From NCBI RefSeq assembly GCF_000718785.1, contig NZ_JOCA01000021.1, positions 62,001 to 126,000 of the forward strand: 64,000 nt of DNA. Direction: 5' to 3'. Positions 33,453 to 43,600 of the stretch are shown piece after piece; within the stretch, counting starts at the first letter, position 1; every line of letters begins with the position of its first letter. The translations under genes were made by a program, and so were the position numbers. This stretch comes from Streptomyces sp. NRRL WC-3626 (GTDB lineage Bacteria; Actinomycetota; Actinomycetes; Streptomycetales; Streptomycetaceae). Below the pieces are notes generated by a model that saw only the letters and a list, made by a program, of their open reading frames with translations, was not told the origin of the DNA and did not search any database.

Positions 33453-34355
33453 TCAGCGGGCGGCGCCCGCGTCGGCGTTCGGTCCCGAGTAGTCCTCGCC
33501 GTAGGCGCCCTTGGCGGGGCGTCGTCGGCGCATCGGCGGCTCGACCCCGTCGGCGAGGCGGCGGGCGGTGAGCAGGAAGCCGGTGTGGCCGATCATCCGG
33601 TGGTCCGGGCGGACGGCCAGGCCCTCGATGTGCCAGTTGCGGATCATCGTCTCCCAGGAGGTCGGCTCGTTGAAGCAGCCGATCTCGCGGATGGACTCCA
33701 CGGTCCGGGCGAGCTGGGTGGTGGTGGCGACGTAGCAGCAGAGGATGCCGCCGGGGACGAGTGCCTTGGAGACGGCCTCCAGGCACTCCCAGGGGGCGAG
33801 CATGTCGAGGATGACCCGGTCGACGTCGCCGTCGGACAGGTTGTCCTGGAGGTCTCCCACGGTGAGCTGCCAGGCGGGGTGCGGGCCGCCGAAGTAGCGC
33901 TCGACGTTCTGCCGGGCGATGTCGGCGAAGTCCTCGCGGCGCTCGTAGGAGTGCAGCATGCCCTGGTCGCCGATGGCGCGCAGCAGGAAGCTGCTCAGCG
34001 AGCCGGAGCCGACGCCGGCCTCGACGACGCGTGCGCCGGGGAAGATGTCGGCGAAGGCGAGGATCTGCCCCGCGTCCTTCGGGTAGACGACGGCTGCCCC
34101 GCGGGGCATGGACAGGACGTAGTCGGGGAGCAGGGGGCGCAGCGCGAGGTAGGCGACGTTCCCGGTGGTGCGGACGACGCTGCCCTCGGGAGCACCGATC
34201 AGTTCGTCGTGGGGGAAGGAACCCTTGTGGGTGTGGAAGTTCTTCCCGGCCTCGAGCGTGAACGTGTAGTGGCGGCCCTTGGGGTCGGTCAGCTGAACCT
34301 GGTCCCCGACCTTGAAGGGCCCGCGCCTGCGGGCGGCACCGGTCGGTTCGGACAT
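33453..34355 (-). CDS. trmI: tRNA (adenine-58-N1)-methyltransferase TrmI (300 aa)
   Basis: SAM-dependent enzyme that methylates A58 in the T-loop of tRNAs. An N-terminal beta domain (GDQVQLTDPKGRHYTFTLE) precedes the Rossmann core with motif I VVEAGVGSGSLSSFLL, then the DRVILDMLAPWE acidic motif. A basic C-terminal tail RRRRPAK follows. In actinobacteria this gene is next to the proteasome ATPase, as here. TAGGCT at 34362-34367 ends 6 nt before the ATG with no Shine-Dalgarno sequence, so probably leaderless. The site-2 protease gene lies 50 bp upstream on the same strand. Confidence 0.95.
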   Translation of the reverse strand: MSEPTGAARRRGPFKVGDQVQLTDPKGRHYTFTLEAGKNFHTHKGSFPHDELIGAPEGSVVRTTGNVAYLALRPLLPDYVLSMPRGAAVVYPKDAGQILAFADIFPGARVVEAGVGSGSLSSFLLRAIGDQGMLHSYERREDFADIARQNVERYFGGPHPAWQLTVGDLQDNLSDGDVDRVILDMLAPWECLEAVSKALVPGGILCCYVATTTQLARTVESIREIGCFNEPTSWETMIRNWHIEGLAVRPDHRMIGHTGFLLTARRLADGVEPPMRRRRPAKGAYGEDYSGPNADAGAAR

Positions 34356-34405
34356 GTGACCAGCCTACCGGTCTCCCGGGGGGCCGCCGACCACGGGCGG
34401 ACCGG

Positions 34406-35836
34406 TCAGCTGGGCCTGGCCATGGCCTTCACGAAGGCGCGCTCGACGTCGGCCGCGGACAGGACGCCGTAGATCTCGCCGGTGTCCTCGACCACGAGGT
34501 ACTCGGTGGCGGGGGTGGCGCGCAGGGCGTCGAGGAGGTCCTCCCCGGCGAGCTCCGCGGGGACGTGCATGCCGTCGGTGATGTCCTGGGCGAGTCCGCC
34601 GACCGGTACCCAGGGGCGTCGGTGCTCGGGTACGCCGACGATGGCGGCCTCGCGGACCAGGGAGAGGGGGACGCCGTCGGGGTCGACGACGACGAGGGCG
34701 CGGGCGCCCGCCGCGTTGGCGCGGCGCAGGGCCTCGGAGAGGGGGGTGTCCGTCTCGACGGGCACCGCGCGGCGGGTGAGGTTGCGGGCGCGCAGCTCGG
34801 GGAGGTGTTCGCGGAGCCGGGCCATGCGCAGGCTGTTGCCGGCGCCGGTCCAGATGATCGCGGCGAGGATGGCGGCGAGCAGGGCGTCCATGACGGTGTC
34901 CATGCCCACGTTGTCCACGGCGTCGGAGCCGAGGACGCCGGACTGGGTGAGCAGCGGGAGGCCGATCAGGACGGCGACGGCGAGGGCGCGGCCGACCCAG
35001 GCGGCGGCGATGGTGCCGGTCATGGGTTTGCCGCTGATGGCCCAGACGACGGCGCGGAGCATCCGGCCGCCGTCGAGCGGGAGGCCGGGCAGCAGGTTGA
35101 AGACGGCCACGATGAGGTTGGAGATCATCAGGCCGGCCAGCAGGACGCCGGGGACGCTGCTGGGGTCGACGGCCAGCAGCGCGAGGTAGAACAGGCCGGA
35201 CAGGACGAGGGAGAGCAGGGGGCCGACGAAGGCCAGCACGAACTCGCGTCCGGGGGTCTCGGCCTCCTTCTCGATCTCGGAGACGCCGCCGAAGAACTGG
35301 AGCTGGATGCGGCGCACCGGGAGTTTGAAGCGGAGGGCGGCGATGGTGTGGGCGAGCTCGTGGACGAGGACGGAGGCGTAGAAGGCGACCGCGAAGAAGA
35401 GGGAGACGAGATAGCTGACGGCGCCGAGCTCGGGCAGTACGCGGTCGATCTGTCCGCCGAACACCCAGGTGATGAGGATGGCGACGAGGAACCAGCTGGG
35501 CGCCACGTACACGGGCACGCCGAAGGGGCGGCCCATCAGCAGGCCGCCGCGCTGCTTCTCCTGGGGGCGCTGGGGCGGTGGCGTCCGGCCGGTGCCGGAG
35601 TGGGCGAGGTGGCGTCCCGTGCCGGTGTCGGCGGGGGGCGGTTTCTCCCGCCCGGCGTCAGGACCGGCATCCGGAACAGGGGGGTCCGGTTCCGCGGCCG
35701 GGGGTCGCGGTTCCTCGGGGGCGGCGGGCCGTTCGTCGGTGGGGTGGCCGGGCTCGGCAGGGGGCCGAGTGCCCGTGCGGTCGGGCGACTCGTCGTTGCC
35801 GGGCCGCGGCTGTCCGCGCCCGCCGCTTACGTCCAC
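34406..35836 (-). CDS. Site-2 protease family metalloprotease with CBS pair (476 aa)
   Basis: Intramembrane M50 protease. The zinc motif is H159-E-L-A-H163, and the second ligand site is NLLPGLPLDGGRML. About six membrane helices lie between residues 110 and 345. Two CBS domains form the C-terminal regulatory part (residues about 365-470). The first 100 residues are Pro/Gly/Asp-rich and look disordered. GTG 35836 is chosen for GAGGGGA upstream; a shorter start at Met101 (MGRPFGVPVYV) would remove the disordered part. Likely cleaves an anti-sigma factor or other membrane substrate; target unknown. CBS domains suggest adenosine-nucleotide sensing (inference). Confidence 0.9.
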   Translation of the reverse strand: MDVSGGRGQPRPGNDESPDRTGTRPPAEPGHPTDERPAAPEEPRPPAAEPDPPVPDAGPDAGREKPPPADTGTGRHLAHSGTGRTPPPQRPQEKQRGGLLMGRPFGVPVYVAPSWFLVAILITWVFGGQIDRVLPELGAVSYLVSLFFAVAFYASVLVHELAHTIAALRFKLPVRRIQLQFFGGVSEIEKEAETPGREFVLAFVGPLLSLVLSGLFYLALLAVDPSSVPGVLLAGLMISNLIVAVFNLLPGLPLDGGRMLRAVVWAISGKPMTGTIAAAWVGRALAVAVLIGLPLLTQSGVLGSDAVDNVGMDTVMDALLAAILAAIIWTGAGNSLRMARLREHLPELRARNLTRRAVPVETDTPLSEALRRANAAGARALVVVDPDGVPLSLVREAAIVGVPEHRRPWVPVGGLAQDITDGMHVPAELAGEDLLDALRATPATEYLVVEDTGEIYGVLSAADVERAFVKAMARPS

Positions 35837-36043
35837 CGGTGTCCCCTCGTTCGCTGCGTCTCCCGCGCCTGCCGGGCGGGAGGGTCTCGTGTCGATGGTA
35901 TGCGGCCTGTGCCGTGCGTTCCGCCCCGGCACCCTGTCTCTGCTCTCCTTCCCCTTCCCTCTCACCTGTCACCCGCCGGTGTGCGCTCGTGGTGGCGGCC
36001 GGTCGCGTACGCGCTGTCGGTGGCGGGCCGTAGGGTCTGGGGC

Positions 36044-36973
36044 ATGGACACGAGCATCGAGGGTGGGGAGCGGGCCGGTGCCGGCCCGGTCGCAGAGGGC
36101 GTACGAGCGGACACGGCCACCGCCGTGGCGCCTTCCTCGCTGTCGCCCTCGCGTGCGAGCGACTTCATGCAGTGCCCGCTGCTGTACCGGTTCCGGGTGA
36201 TCGACAAGCTGCCGGAGAAGCCGAGCGAGGCGGCGACCAGGGGCACGCTGGTGCACGCGGTGCTGGAGCGGCTCTTCGACGCGCCGGCCGCCGACCGGAC
36301 CGCGCCGCGGGCCAAGTCGCTGATCCCGGGTCAGTGGGACCGGCTGCGGGAGAGCAGGCCGGAGGTCGTGGAGCTGTTCGCCGACGATCCGGAGGGCGAG
36401 CGGCTCGCGCGCTGGCTGGCGGAGGCGGAGCGGCTGGTCGAGCGCTGGTTCTCGCTGGAGGATCCGAGCCGGCTGGAGCCCGCCGAGCGGGAGCTGTTCG
36501 TCGAGACGGAGCTGGACACCGGGCTGCGGCTGCGCGGCATCATCGACCGGGTGGACGTCGCGCCGACGGGCGAGGTGCGGATCGTCGACTACAAGACGGG
36601 TAAGGCGCCCCGGCCGGAGTACGCCGAGGGCGCGCTGTTCCAGATGAAGTTCTACGCCCTGGTGGTGTGGCGGCTGAAGAAGGTGGTCCCGCGCCGGCTG
36701 CAGCTGGTGTATCTCGGCAGTGGTGACGTGGTGACGTACGACCCGGTGCTCGCGGATCTGGAGCGGGTGGAGCGCAAGCTGCTCGTGCTGTGGGACGCGA
36801 TCCGGCTGGCGACCGAGACGGGTGACTGGCGTCCGCGGCCCACCAAGCTGTGCGGCTGGTGCGATCACCGGGCACACTGCCCGGAGTTCGGGGGCACTCC
36901 CCCGCCGTATCCGCTGCCGGTGAGGGCGCCCGAGTCCGGCGGGGGCCCGGAGGGCAGAATGGGTGCGGACTAG
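36044..36973 (+). CDS. RecB-family PD-(D/E)XK nuclease with 4Cys Fe-S site (309 aa)
   Basis: Exonuclease-like protein. The PD-(D/E)XK core is seen as IDRVDVAP...VRIVDYKTGK. Four cysteines, Cys44 (FMQCPLLYRF) and Cys270, Cys273, Cys279 (CGWCDHRAHC), bracket the nuclease domain as in Cas4/AddB-type [4Fe-4S] nucleases. No helicase domain is attached. Conserved near the proteasome genes in actinobacteria as I recall; probably a DNA repair enzyme. TAGGGT at 36031-36036 ends 7 nt before ATG 36044 and no Shine-Dalgarno sequence is present, so the mRNA should be leaderless. The response regulator follows 14 bp downstream. Confidence 0.9.
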   Translation: MDTSIEGGERAGAGPVAEGVRADTATAVAPSSLSPSRASDFMQCPLLYRFRVIDKLPEKPSEAATRGTLVHAVLERLFDAPAADRTAPRAKSLIPGQWDRLRESRPEVVELFADDPEGERLARWLAEAERLVERWFSLEDPSRLEPAERELFVETELDTGLRLRGIIDRVDVAPTGEVRIVDYKTGKAPRPEYAEGALFQMKFYALVVWRLKKVVPRRLQLVYLGSGDVVTYDPVLADLERVERKLLVLWDAIRLATETGDWRPRPTKLCGWCDHRAHCPEFGGTPPPYPLPVRAPESGGGPEGRMGAD

Positions 36974-36987
36974 CGAAGGAGACTTAC

Positions 36988-37659
36988 GTGGCCATCCGCG
37001 TCCTACTGGTCGACGACCAGCCGCTGCTGCGTACCGGGTTCCGGATGATTCTGGAGGCCGAGCAGGATCTCGCGGTCGTCGGCGAGGCCGGGGACGGCCT
37101 CCAGGCCCTGGACCAGGTGCGGGCGTTGCAGCCCGACGTGGTGCTGATGGACATCCGCATGCCGCGGATGGACGGGGTGGAGGCGACCCGGCAGATCACG
37201 GGGCCCGAGCGGGACGGGCCGGCGAAGGTGCTGGTGCTGACGACGTTCGATCTCGACGAGTACGTGGTGGAGGCGCTGAAGGCGGGGGCCAGCGGCTTCC
37301 TGCTGAAGGACGCCCCGGCCCATGAGCTGGTACAGGCGATCCGTGTGGTGGCCGCCGGGGAGGCGATGCTCGCGCCGAGCATCACGCGCCGGCTGCTGGA
37401 CAAATACGCCACGCATCTGCCGTCCGGCGACGAGCCGGTGCCCAACACCCTGCACACGCTGACCGAGCGTGAGGTCGAGGTGCTGAAACTGGTGGCGCGC
37501 GGGCTGTCGAACGCGGAGATCGCCGCGGATCTGTTCGTCAGCGAGACCACGGTCAAGACGCACGTGGGCCATGTGCTGACCAAACTGGGGCTGCGCGACC
37601 GGGTGCAGGCCGCGGTGTACGCCTATGAGAGCGGGCTGGTGCGTCCCGGCGCGCAGTAG
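36988..37659 (+). CDS. Orphan NarL/LuxR-type response regulator (223 aa)
   Basis: Receiver domain (residues 1-120) with acidic pair Asp9-Asp10, phospho-acceptor Asp55 in VVLMDIRMPRMDG, Thr/Lys switch residues LTTFD and LLKDAP, then a LuxR helix-turn-helix (LTEREVEVLKLVARGLSNAEIA in two parts). All phosphorylation residues are intact. GTG 36988 has GAAGGAG 7 bases upstream. No histidine kinase is encoded nearby, so it is an orphan or its partner is elsewhere. It lies 14 bp after the RecB-like gene and is probably cotranscribed, linking regulation to a nuclease (inference). Confidence 0.93.
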   Translation: MAIRVLLVDDQPLLRTGFRMILEAEQDLAVVGEAGDGLQALDQVRALQPDVVLMDIRMPRMDGVEATRQITGPERDGPAKVLVLTTFDLDEYVVEALKAGASGFLLKDAPAHELVQAIRVVAAGEAMLAPSITRRLLDKYATHLPSGDEPVPNTLHTLTEREVEVLKLVARGLSNAEIAADLFVSETTVKTHVGHVLTKLGLRDRVQAAVYAYESGLVRPGAQ

Positions 37660-37676
37660 TGCGGCCCGGCCGTCGA

Positions 37677-37718
37677 ACGACGAGGGCGCCCTCCCCACCG
37701 GGAGGGCGCCCTCGTCGT
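37677..37718. terminator. Perfect 19-bp hairpin, convergent terminator
   Basis: Arms 37677-37695 and 37700-37718 pair perfectly around CACC, between the converging response-regulator and lipoprotein genes. Each arm itself contains the palindrome GAGGGCGCCCTC. Confidence 0.9.
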
Positions 37719-37748
37719 GTCGCCACGGTGTCGGCTCAGAGGCCGGGG

Positions 37749-39356
37749 TCAGCCGCTGACGCCCCGTCCGAGCTCCCAGAGCTGGAGCGTGGAGGACGAG
37801 TTGAGCGCGTAGGCGGTGCCGGTGATGCCGTCGCGGGCGGCGACGTACTGCTTGCCCTGCCACAGCGGGAGCACCGGGACGTCGGTGGCGACGATGTTCT
37901 GGATCTCCGTGAGGCTGTCGGAGGCGGACAGCCGGTCGGCCTGGCGGCGCGACTCGGGGATCAGTTCCTTGATGATCTCGGTGTTGGCGTAGGGCGAGCT
38001 GAGGAAGTTGTCCTTGTCCAGGAAGGGGGCCGTGAAGGCGTCCGCGTCCGGGAAGTCGGGGAACCAGCCCATGCCGTAGACGTCGTACTTCTCGTTCTGA
38101 GCGGCCGTCTTGTACTTGTTCCAGGTCTCGCTCTTGATGTCGGTCTCGAACAGACCGCTGTCGTTGAGCTGCTTGCTCAGCTGCTCGAACTCCGTCTTGG
38201 CGGCGGGGCCGTAGTGGTCGTGCGTGTAGTGCAGGGTCAGCTTCACCGGGAGGCTGACGCCGGCTTCCTCCATCAGGTCGCGGGCCTTGGACACGCTCGG
38301 GTCGCCGTACTTGTTGAAGAACGCGTTGGAGTGACCGGTGACGCCGGCGGGGACGAGCGAGAACAGCGGCTGGGCCTGGGAGCCGTAGACGGTGCCGACC
38401 AGCTCGCTGCGGTTGATGAGCTGGGCCATCGCCTGGCGGACGGCCTTGTCCTTCACCGTGGGGGCCTCGGTGTTGAAGGCCAGGTAGCGGATCTCGAGAC
38501 CGGGCGACTCGACCAGCTCGATCTCGTCGTCGGTGGAGGTGCCGAGCTCCTGGATCTGCTCCGGTGACATGGTGCGGGTCATGAGGTCGATGTCGCCCTT
38601 GTCCAGCGCGTCGCCCATGTCGTCGGCACTGTCGAAGGAGACCATCTCGACCTTGTCGTTGTTCACCTCCAGAGCGCCCTTGTAGGAGGGGTTCTTGGTG
38701 AAGGTGGCACTGACCATCGTGCCGTCCTCGACCTTGCTCTTCAGCGTGTACGGGCCGGAGGCGTCGATCTCGAAGCCCTCGCGCAGCTTGTTCTTCTCGT
38801 AGTCGTCCGGGTTGACGATGCCGGCAACCGGAGTGGACAGCTTGTACGGGAAGGTCGCGTCGGCGCTCTTGAGGTGGAAGATCACCTCGCGGTCGCCCTG
38901 CGTCTCGACGGTGTCGATGGTGGACAGCAGCGCGAACACGCCACTGTCGCCCTTGATGTCGAGGGCGCGCTCGATGGAGAACTTCACGTCCTCCGCGGTG
39001 ATCCCGTCGCCGTTCGAGAACTTCAGGCCGTCGCGCAGGGTGCAGCTGTAGCGCTCGTTGCCGGCGTCGGTGAATCCGCAGGACTCGGCGGCCTCGGGCA
39101 CCGGCTCACCGTCACCGCGGGGCTGGACCATCAGGGTCTGCACGGTCTGCCGCAGGATGTTCCAGGTACCGACGTCGTAGGCCCAGGCCGGGTCGAGGGG
39201 CGCGGGGCCGTCCTCCTTGGATGCGGTGAACCGGTCCGTGGTGCCCACGACGATCGCGTCGCCGTCTCCGCTCCCGCCCTCGGTGTCGCCGCAGGCGGCG
39301 AGCACCGGCGCGAGCAGGCCCATCGCGGCCGCCAGCACCAAAGTCTTGCGGTTCAT
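37749..39356 (-). CDS. ABC transporter substrate-binding lipoprotein, peptide type (535 aa)
   Basis: Extracellular solute-binding protein family 5 (oligopeptide/nickel type). Signal peptide MNRKTLVLAAAMGLLAPV ends in lipobox LAAC (Cys22), so it is lipid-anchored outside the membrane. Family blocks include SCTLRDGLKFSNGDGITAED in part and the YAFNTEAP-like YLAFNTEAPTVKDKAVRQAM. No permease or ATPase genes lie beside it, so it must work with components encoded elsewhere or act as a sensor. ATG 39356 is chosen for the proper signal peptide and an upstream GGAGA. A TAATGT hexamer at 39447-39452 could be its -10 box. Confidence 0.92.
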   Translation of the reverse strand: MNRKTLVLAAAMGLLAPVLAACGDTEGGSGDGDAIVVGTTDRFTASKEDGPAPLDPAWAYDVGTWNILRQTVQTLMVQPRGDGEPVPEAAESCGFTDAGNERYSCTLRDGLKFSNGDGITAEDVKFSIERALDIKGDSGVFALLSTIDTVETQGDREVIFHLKSADATFPYKLSTPVAGIVNPDDYEKNKLREGFEIDASGPYTLKSKVEDGTMVSATFTKNPSYKGALEVNNDKVEMVSFDSADDMGDALDKGDIDLMTRTMSPEQIQELGTSTDDEIELVESPGLEIRYLAFNTEAPTVKDKAVRQAMAQLINRSELVGTVYGSQAQPLFSLVPAGVTGHSNAFFNKYGDPSVSKARDLMEEAGVSLPVKLTLHYTHDHYGPAAKTEFEQLSKQLNDSGLFETDIKSETWNKYKTAAQNEKYDVYGMGWFPDFPDADAFTAPFLDKDNFLSSPYANTEIIKELIPESRRQADRLSASDSLTEIQNIVATDVPVLPLWQGKQYVAARDGITGTAYALNSSSTLQLWELGRGVSG

Positions 39357-39801
39357 GCTCGAGTTTCTCCAGGACTGTCGACTCCGTGTATCCGGCATGC
39401 GGGGGTTGTCGCGGCGGACCACAGGATGGGGGCGAGGTTCTCGCGATGACATTAGTCCGCGCCCGCAGGACGGTTCGCAGCCGCCGGAGTTGAGGGCTCA
39501 TCACGCAGTGAGACCGGGTGTGAACGCACCGGTAAAGGCGACCGGGGCACGATTGGTGCAGCTTCTTATGAATCGGGACACAAGGGCGCACCGCCGACTA
39601 CCGAAAGGGGGCGGAAGGCACATGCAGACATCGTTGTCGACCCCCCTTCATGTGGTGAACCTCACATGTGAAAACGTGCTCGGCGGCACGGGAATGCGGC
39701 CGCCGGCGACGCGTCGAATTCTTTCGGGGGCGTACACCCGGGAGTCTCCGGGACCGGATCGCGGGAATTCCGGCGGTAACACCGCTGCGCTGGGTGAACG
39801 C
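39357..39801. other. 445-bp intergenic region
   Basis: Holds the promoter of the lipoprotein gene (TAATGT at 39447-39452, minus strand) and the 3' side of the HAD gene. A short inverted repeat, CATGTG at 39649-39654 and CACATG at 39663-39668, is present. A plus-strand frame beginning ATG 39622 with GGAAGG upstream encodes about 71 residues of unremarkable composition that run into the HAD gene antisense; I do not consider it a gene. GC content is lower than in the flanking genes. Confidence 0.5.
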
Positions 39802-40503
39802 CTAGCGCATTTCCGTCATCACACCGTGCAGGAATGACAGGTCCACGACTTCCAGGGACGGGACGACCGTCCGCCGGGCGGCCGGAGTGATCGGGCCCAC
39901 GGAGGGCACGGCGACGACACGGCAGCCCGCCGCCTCGGCGGCGGCGACACCGGTCACGGTGTCCTCGACGACGGCGCAGCGCACCGGGTCGACACCGAGT
40001 CCCGCGGCGGCCGCGAGATAGGGGTCGGGGAACGGCTTGGTGCGTGGCACCTCGTCGCCGGCGACCGACAGTGCGAAGTGCTGGGGGCCCAGCGTGGTCA
40101 GCACCCGGTCGATGATCCGCCGGTGGGAGGCGGAGACGAGCGCCGTGGGGATCTCGTACTCGGACAGTTCGGCGAGCAGCCGCGCGGCGCCCGGCATCAG
40201 CGGCAGGGCGAGGTCGATACGGTCCTCGAAACCGTCGTTGAGCAGGACCGTGAGTTCGGCGAGGCCGATGTCGGCGCCGGTGGCCTCGATGAGGAAGCCC
40301 GCGCTGCGGGTCATGGGGCCGCCGACCACGACATGGCGCCAGGAGTCGTCGAGGGTGTGGCCGAGGGAGGCGAAGACCTCGACCTCGACGTCCCACCAGA
40401 AGCCCTCGGTGTCGACCAGGGTGCCGTCCATGTCGAGGAGCACTGCCTGCAGGGCCGACCCCTCGGCCGTCCGGGTTCCGAGCGCGGGAACCGTACTGGT
40501 CAT
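39802..40503 (-). CDS. HAD-superfamily phosphatase, beta-phosphoglucomutase-like (233 aa)
   Basis: Haloacid-dehalogenase hydrolase. Motif I is LLDMDGTLVDTE (nucleophile and acid Asp), motif II is LVSAS, motif III Lys lies in VPRTKPFPDPYL, and motif IV is VVEDTVTGVAAAEAAG. The helical cap between motifs I and II is the type seen in phosphoglycolate or sugar-phosphate phosphatases. ATG 40503 follows a strong AAGGAGGT 8 bases upstream. It lies downstream of metH, from which a 13-bp hairpin separates it. Substrate not predictable; housekeeping metabolite repair is a plausible guess. Confidence 0.88.
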   Translation of the reverse strand: MTSTVPALGTRTAEGSALQAVLLDMDGTLVDTEGFWWDVEVEVFASLGHTLDDSWRHVVVGGPMTRSAGFLIEATGADIGLAELTVLLNDGFEDRIDLALPLMPGAARLLAELSEYEIPTALVSASHRRIIDRVLTTLGPQHFALSVAGDEVPRTKPFPDPYLAAAAGLGVDPVRCAVVEDTVTGVAAAEAAGCRVVAVPSVGPITPAARRTVVPSLEVVDLSFLHGVMTEMR

Positions 40504-40529
40504 CCGCGTACCTCCTTCACAGGGACGAT

Positions 40530-40560
40530 CAGGCCGGTTCCCACGAGGGGAACCGGCCTG
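40530..40560 (-). terminator. 13-bp hairpin between metH and HAD gene
   Basis: CAGGCCGGTTCCC (40530-40542) pairs perfectly with GGGAACCGGCCTG (40548-40560) around 5 nt. It lies 60 bp past the metH stop and 27 bp before the HAD start, so it either ends the metH transcript or attenuates the downstream gene. Confidence 0.85.
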
Positions 40561-40620
40561 CGGTGGACCGACCAGTGTACGTCGTGCGGGACGCGAACGC
40601 CCGGTGTGGCGCCCGCGGCC

Positions 40621-43600
40621 TCAGCGGGCGTTGAAGTACTTGGCCTCCGGGTGGTGGATGACGATGGCGTCCGTGGACTGCTCGGGGTGCAGCTGGAACT
40701 CCTCGGACAGCTGGACGCCGATGCGCTCGGGTTCGAGCAGGGCGGCGATCTTGGCGCGGTCCTCCAGGTCGGGGCAGGCACCGTAGCCGAGGGAGAAGCG
40801 GGCGCCCCGGTACTTCAGGGCGAACATGTCCTCCATCGCGGCCGGGTCCTCGGCCGCGAAGCCGAGTTCGGAGCGCACCCGGGCGTGCCAGTACTCGGCG
40901 AGGGCCTCCGCCAGCTGTACGGAGAGTCCGTGCAGCTCCAGGTAGTCGCGGTAGGCGTTGGCCTCGAACATCCGGGCGGTCTCCTCGCCGATGCGGGAGC
41001 CGACCGTGACGACCTGGAGACCGACGACGTCCCTCTCACCGGACTCCTCCGGGCGGAAGAAGTCCGCCAGGCACAGCCGGCGGCCGCGGCGCTGGCGCGG
41101 GAAGGTGAAGCGGGTGCGCTCGTTGCCCTGCTCGTCCAGGATGATCAGGTCGTCGTCCTTGGAGACGCACGGGAAGTAGCCGTACACCACGGCGGCCTCC
41201 AGCAGGTTCTCCGTCTGCAGCCGGTCGAGCAGTCCGCGCAGTCGGGGGCGGCCCTCGGTCTCGGCCAGTTCCTCGTACGTCGGTCCGTCGCCGGTGCGGG
41301 CCTGCTTGAGGCCCCACTGGCCCTTGAAGAGGGCGCCCTCGTCGAGCCAGCTCGCGTACTCCTTGAGCTGGATGCCCTTGACCACGCGGGTGCCCCTGAA
41401 GGGCGGGGTGGGGACGGGGTTGTCGGTGGCGACGTCGGAGCGGACGTGCCCCTCCTCGGGGCGCTCCTCGATCTCCACGGTGGCCGCGCGGACCCGGCGC
41501 TGGCGCAGTTCGGGCAGCTGGGCGCCGGGCACTCCGCGCTTGATGCCGATGAGGGCGTCCATCAGGCGCAGGCCCTCGAAGGCGTCGCGGGCGTAGCGGA
41601 CCTCGCCCTGGTAGATCTCGTGCAGGTCCTGCTCGACGTAGGCGCGGGTGAGGGCGGCACCGCCGAGGATCACCGGATAGTCGGTGGCGAGGCCGCGCTG
41701 GTTGAGCTCCTCCAGGTTCTCCTTCATGATCACCGTGGACTTCACCAGCAGTCCGGACATGCCGATGACGTCGGCCTTGTGCTCGTCGGCGGCGTCCAGG
41801 ATCGCGGAGACCGGCTGCTTGATGCCCAGGTTGACGACGTTGTAGCCGTTGTTGGTCAGGATGATGTCGACGAGGTTCTTGCCGATGTCGTGCACGTCGC
41901 CGCGCACGGTCGCGAGCACGATGGTGCCCTTGCCGGCCTCGTCCGTCTTCTCCATGTGCGGCTCGAGATGGGCCACGGCGGTCTTCATGACCTCGGCGGA
42001 CTGGAGGACGAACGGCAGCTGCATCTGGCCGGAGCCGAAGAGCTCGCCGACGACCTTCATGCCGTCCAGGAGGGTGTCGTTGACGATGGCGAGGGCGGGC
42101 CGCTCCCGGAGGGCGTCGTCGAGGTCCTGTTCCAGGCCGTTCTTCTCGCCGTCGATGATGCGCCGCTTCAGCCGCTCCTCCAGCGGCAGCGCGGCCAGTT
42201 CCTCGGCCTTGCCGGCCTTGAGGGACTTGGCGGTGGCGCCCTCGAAGAGCTGCATCAGCTTCTGCAGCGGGTCGTAGCCCTCGGCGCGGCGGTCGTGGAT
42301 GAGGTCGAGGGCGGTGCGGACCTCCTCCTCGCTGAAGCGCGCGATGGGCAGGATCTTCGACGCGTGGACGATCGCCGAGTCCAGGCCGGCCCTGACGCAC
42401 TCGTCGAGGAAGACCGAGTTCAGCAGGATGCGGGCGGCCGGGTTGAGGCCGAAGGAGATGTTCGACAGGCCGAGGGTGGTCTGCACCCGCGGGTGGCGTT
42501 CCTTCAGCAGCCGGATGCCCTCGATGGTGGCCAGGCCGTCCTTGCGGGACTCCTCCTGGCCGGTGCAGATGGTGAAGGTCAGACAGTCGACGAGGATGTC
42601 CTCCTCACGGATGCCCCAGTTGCCGGTGAGGTCGTCGATCAGCCGTTCGGCGATCTCGACCTTCTTCTCGGCGGTACGGGCCTGGCCCTCCTCGTCGATG
42701 GTGAGCGCGATCAGCGCGGCACCGTGCTCCTGGGCCAGCCGGGTGACGCGGGCGAAGCGGGACTCGGGGCCGGCGCCGTCCTCGTAGTTCACCGAGTTGA
42801 TGACCGCACGGCCGCCGAGCTTCTCCAGACCGGCCCGGATGACGTCGACCTCGGTGGAGTCAAGGACGATGGGAAGGGTGGAGGCGGTGGCGAAGCGGCC
42901 GGCCAGTTCCTTCATGTCGGCGACGCCGTCGCGGCCCACGTAGTCCACGCACAGGTCGAGCATGTGCGCGCCCTCGCGGATCTGCTCGCGGGCCAGCTCC
43001 ACGCAGTTGTCCCAGCGGCCTTCGAGCATGGCCTCGCGGAACTTCTTCGACCCGTTGGCGTTCGTCCGCTCGCCGATCGCCAGGTAGGCGGTGTCCTGAC
43101 GGAAGGGGACGCTCTGGTACAGGGAGGCGGCGCCGGGCTCCGGGCGCGGGTCGCGGCCGGCCGGGGCGAGGCCCTGCACGCGTTCCACGAGCTGCCGCAG
43201 GTGCTCGGGCGTCGTACCGCAGCAGCCGCCCACCAGGGAGAGGCCGTAGTCGCGGACGAAGTTCTCCTGGGCGTCGGCGAGCTCTCCCGGGGAGAGCGGG
43301 TAGCGGGCGCCGTCCTTGGTGAGTTCCGGCAGGCCGGCGTTGGGCATGCAGGACAGCTGGACGCGGGAGTGGCGGGCCAGGTGGCGCAGGTGTTCGCTCA
43401 TCTCGGCCGGGCCGGTGGCGCAGTTCAGGCCGATCATGTCGATGCCCAGCGGTTCCAGCGCGGTGAGCGCGGCACCGATCTCGGAGCCCAGCAGCATGGT
43501 GCCGGTGGTCTCGACGGTGACCGACACGATCAGCGGGACCTCGAACCCGGCGGTCTCCATCGCGCGGCGGGCGGCGATGACGGAGGCCTTGGTCTGCAGC

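Noticed and set aside
39622..39837. 71-codon plus-strand frame with GGAAGG upstream
   Set aside because: No family resemblance, and it ends antisense inside the HAD phosphatase gene; codon use is not gene-like.
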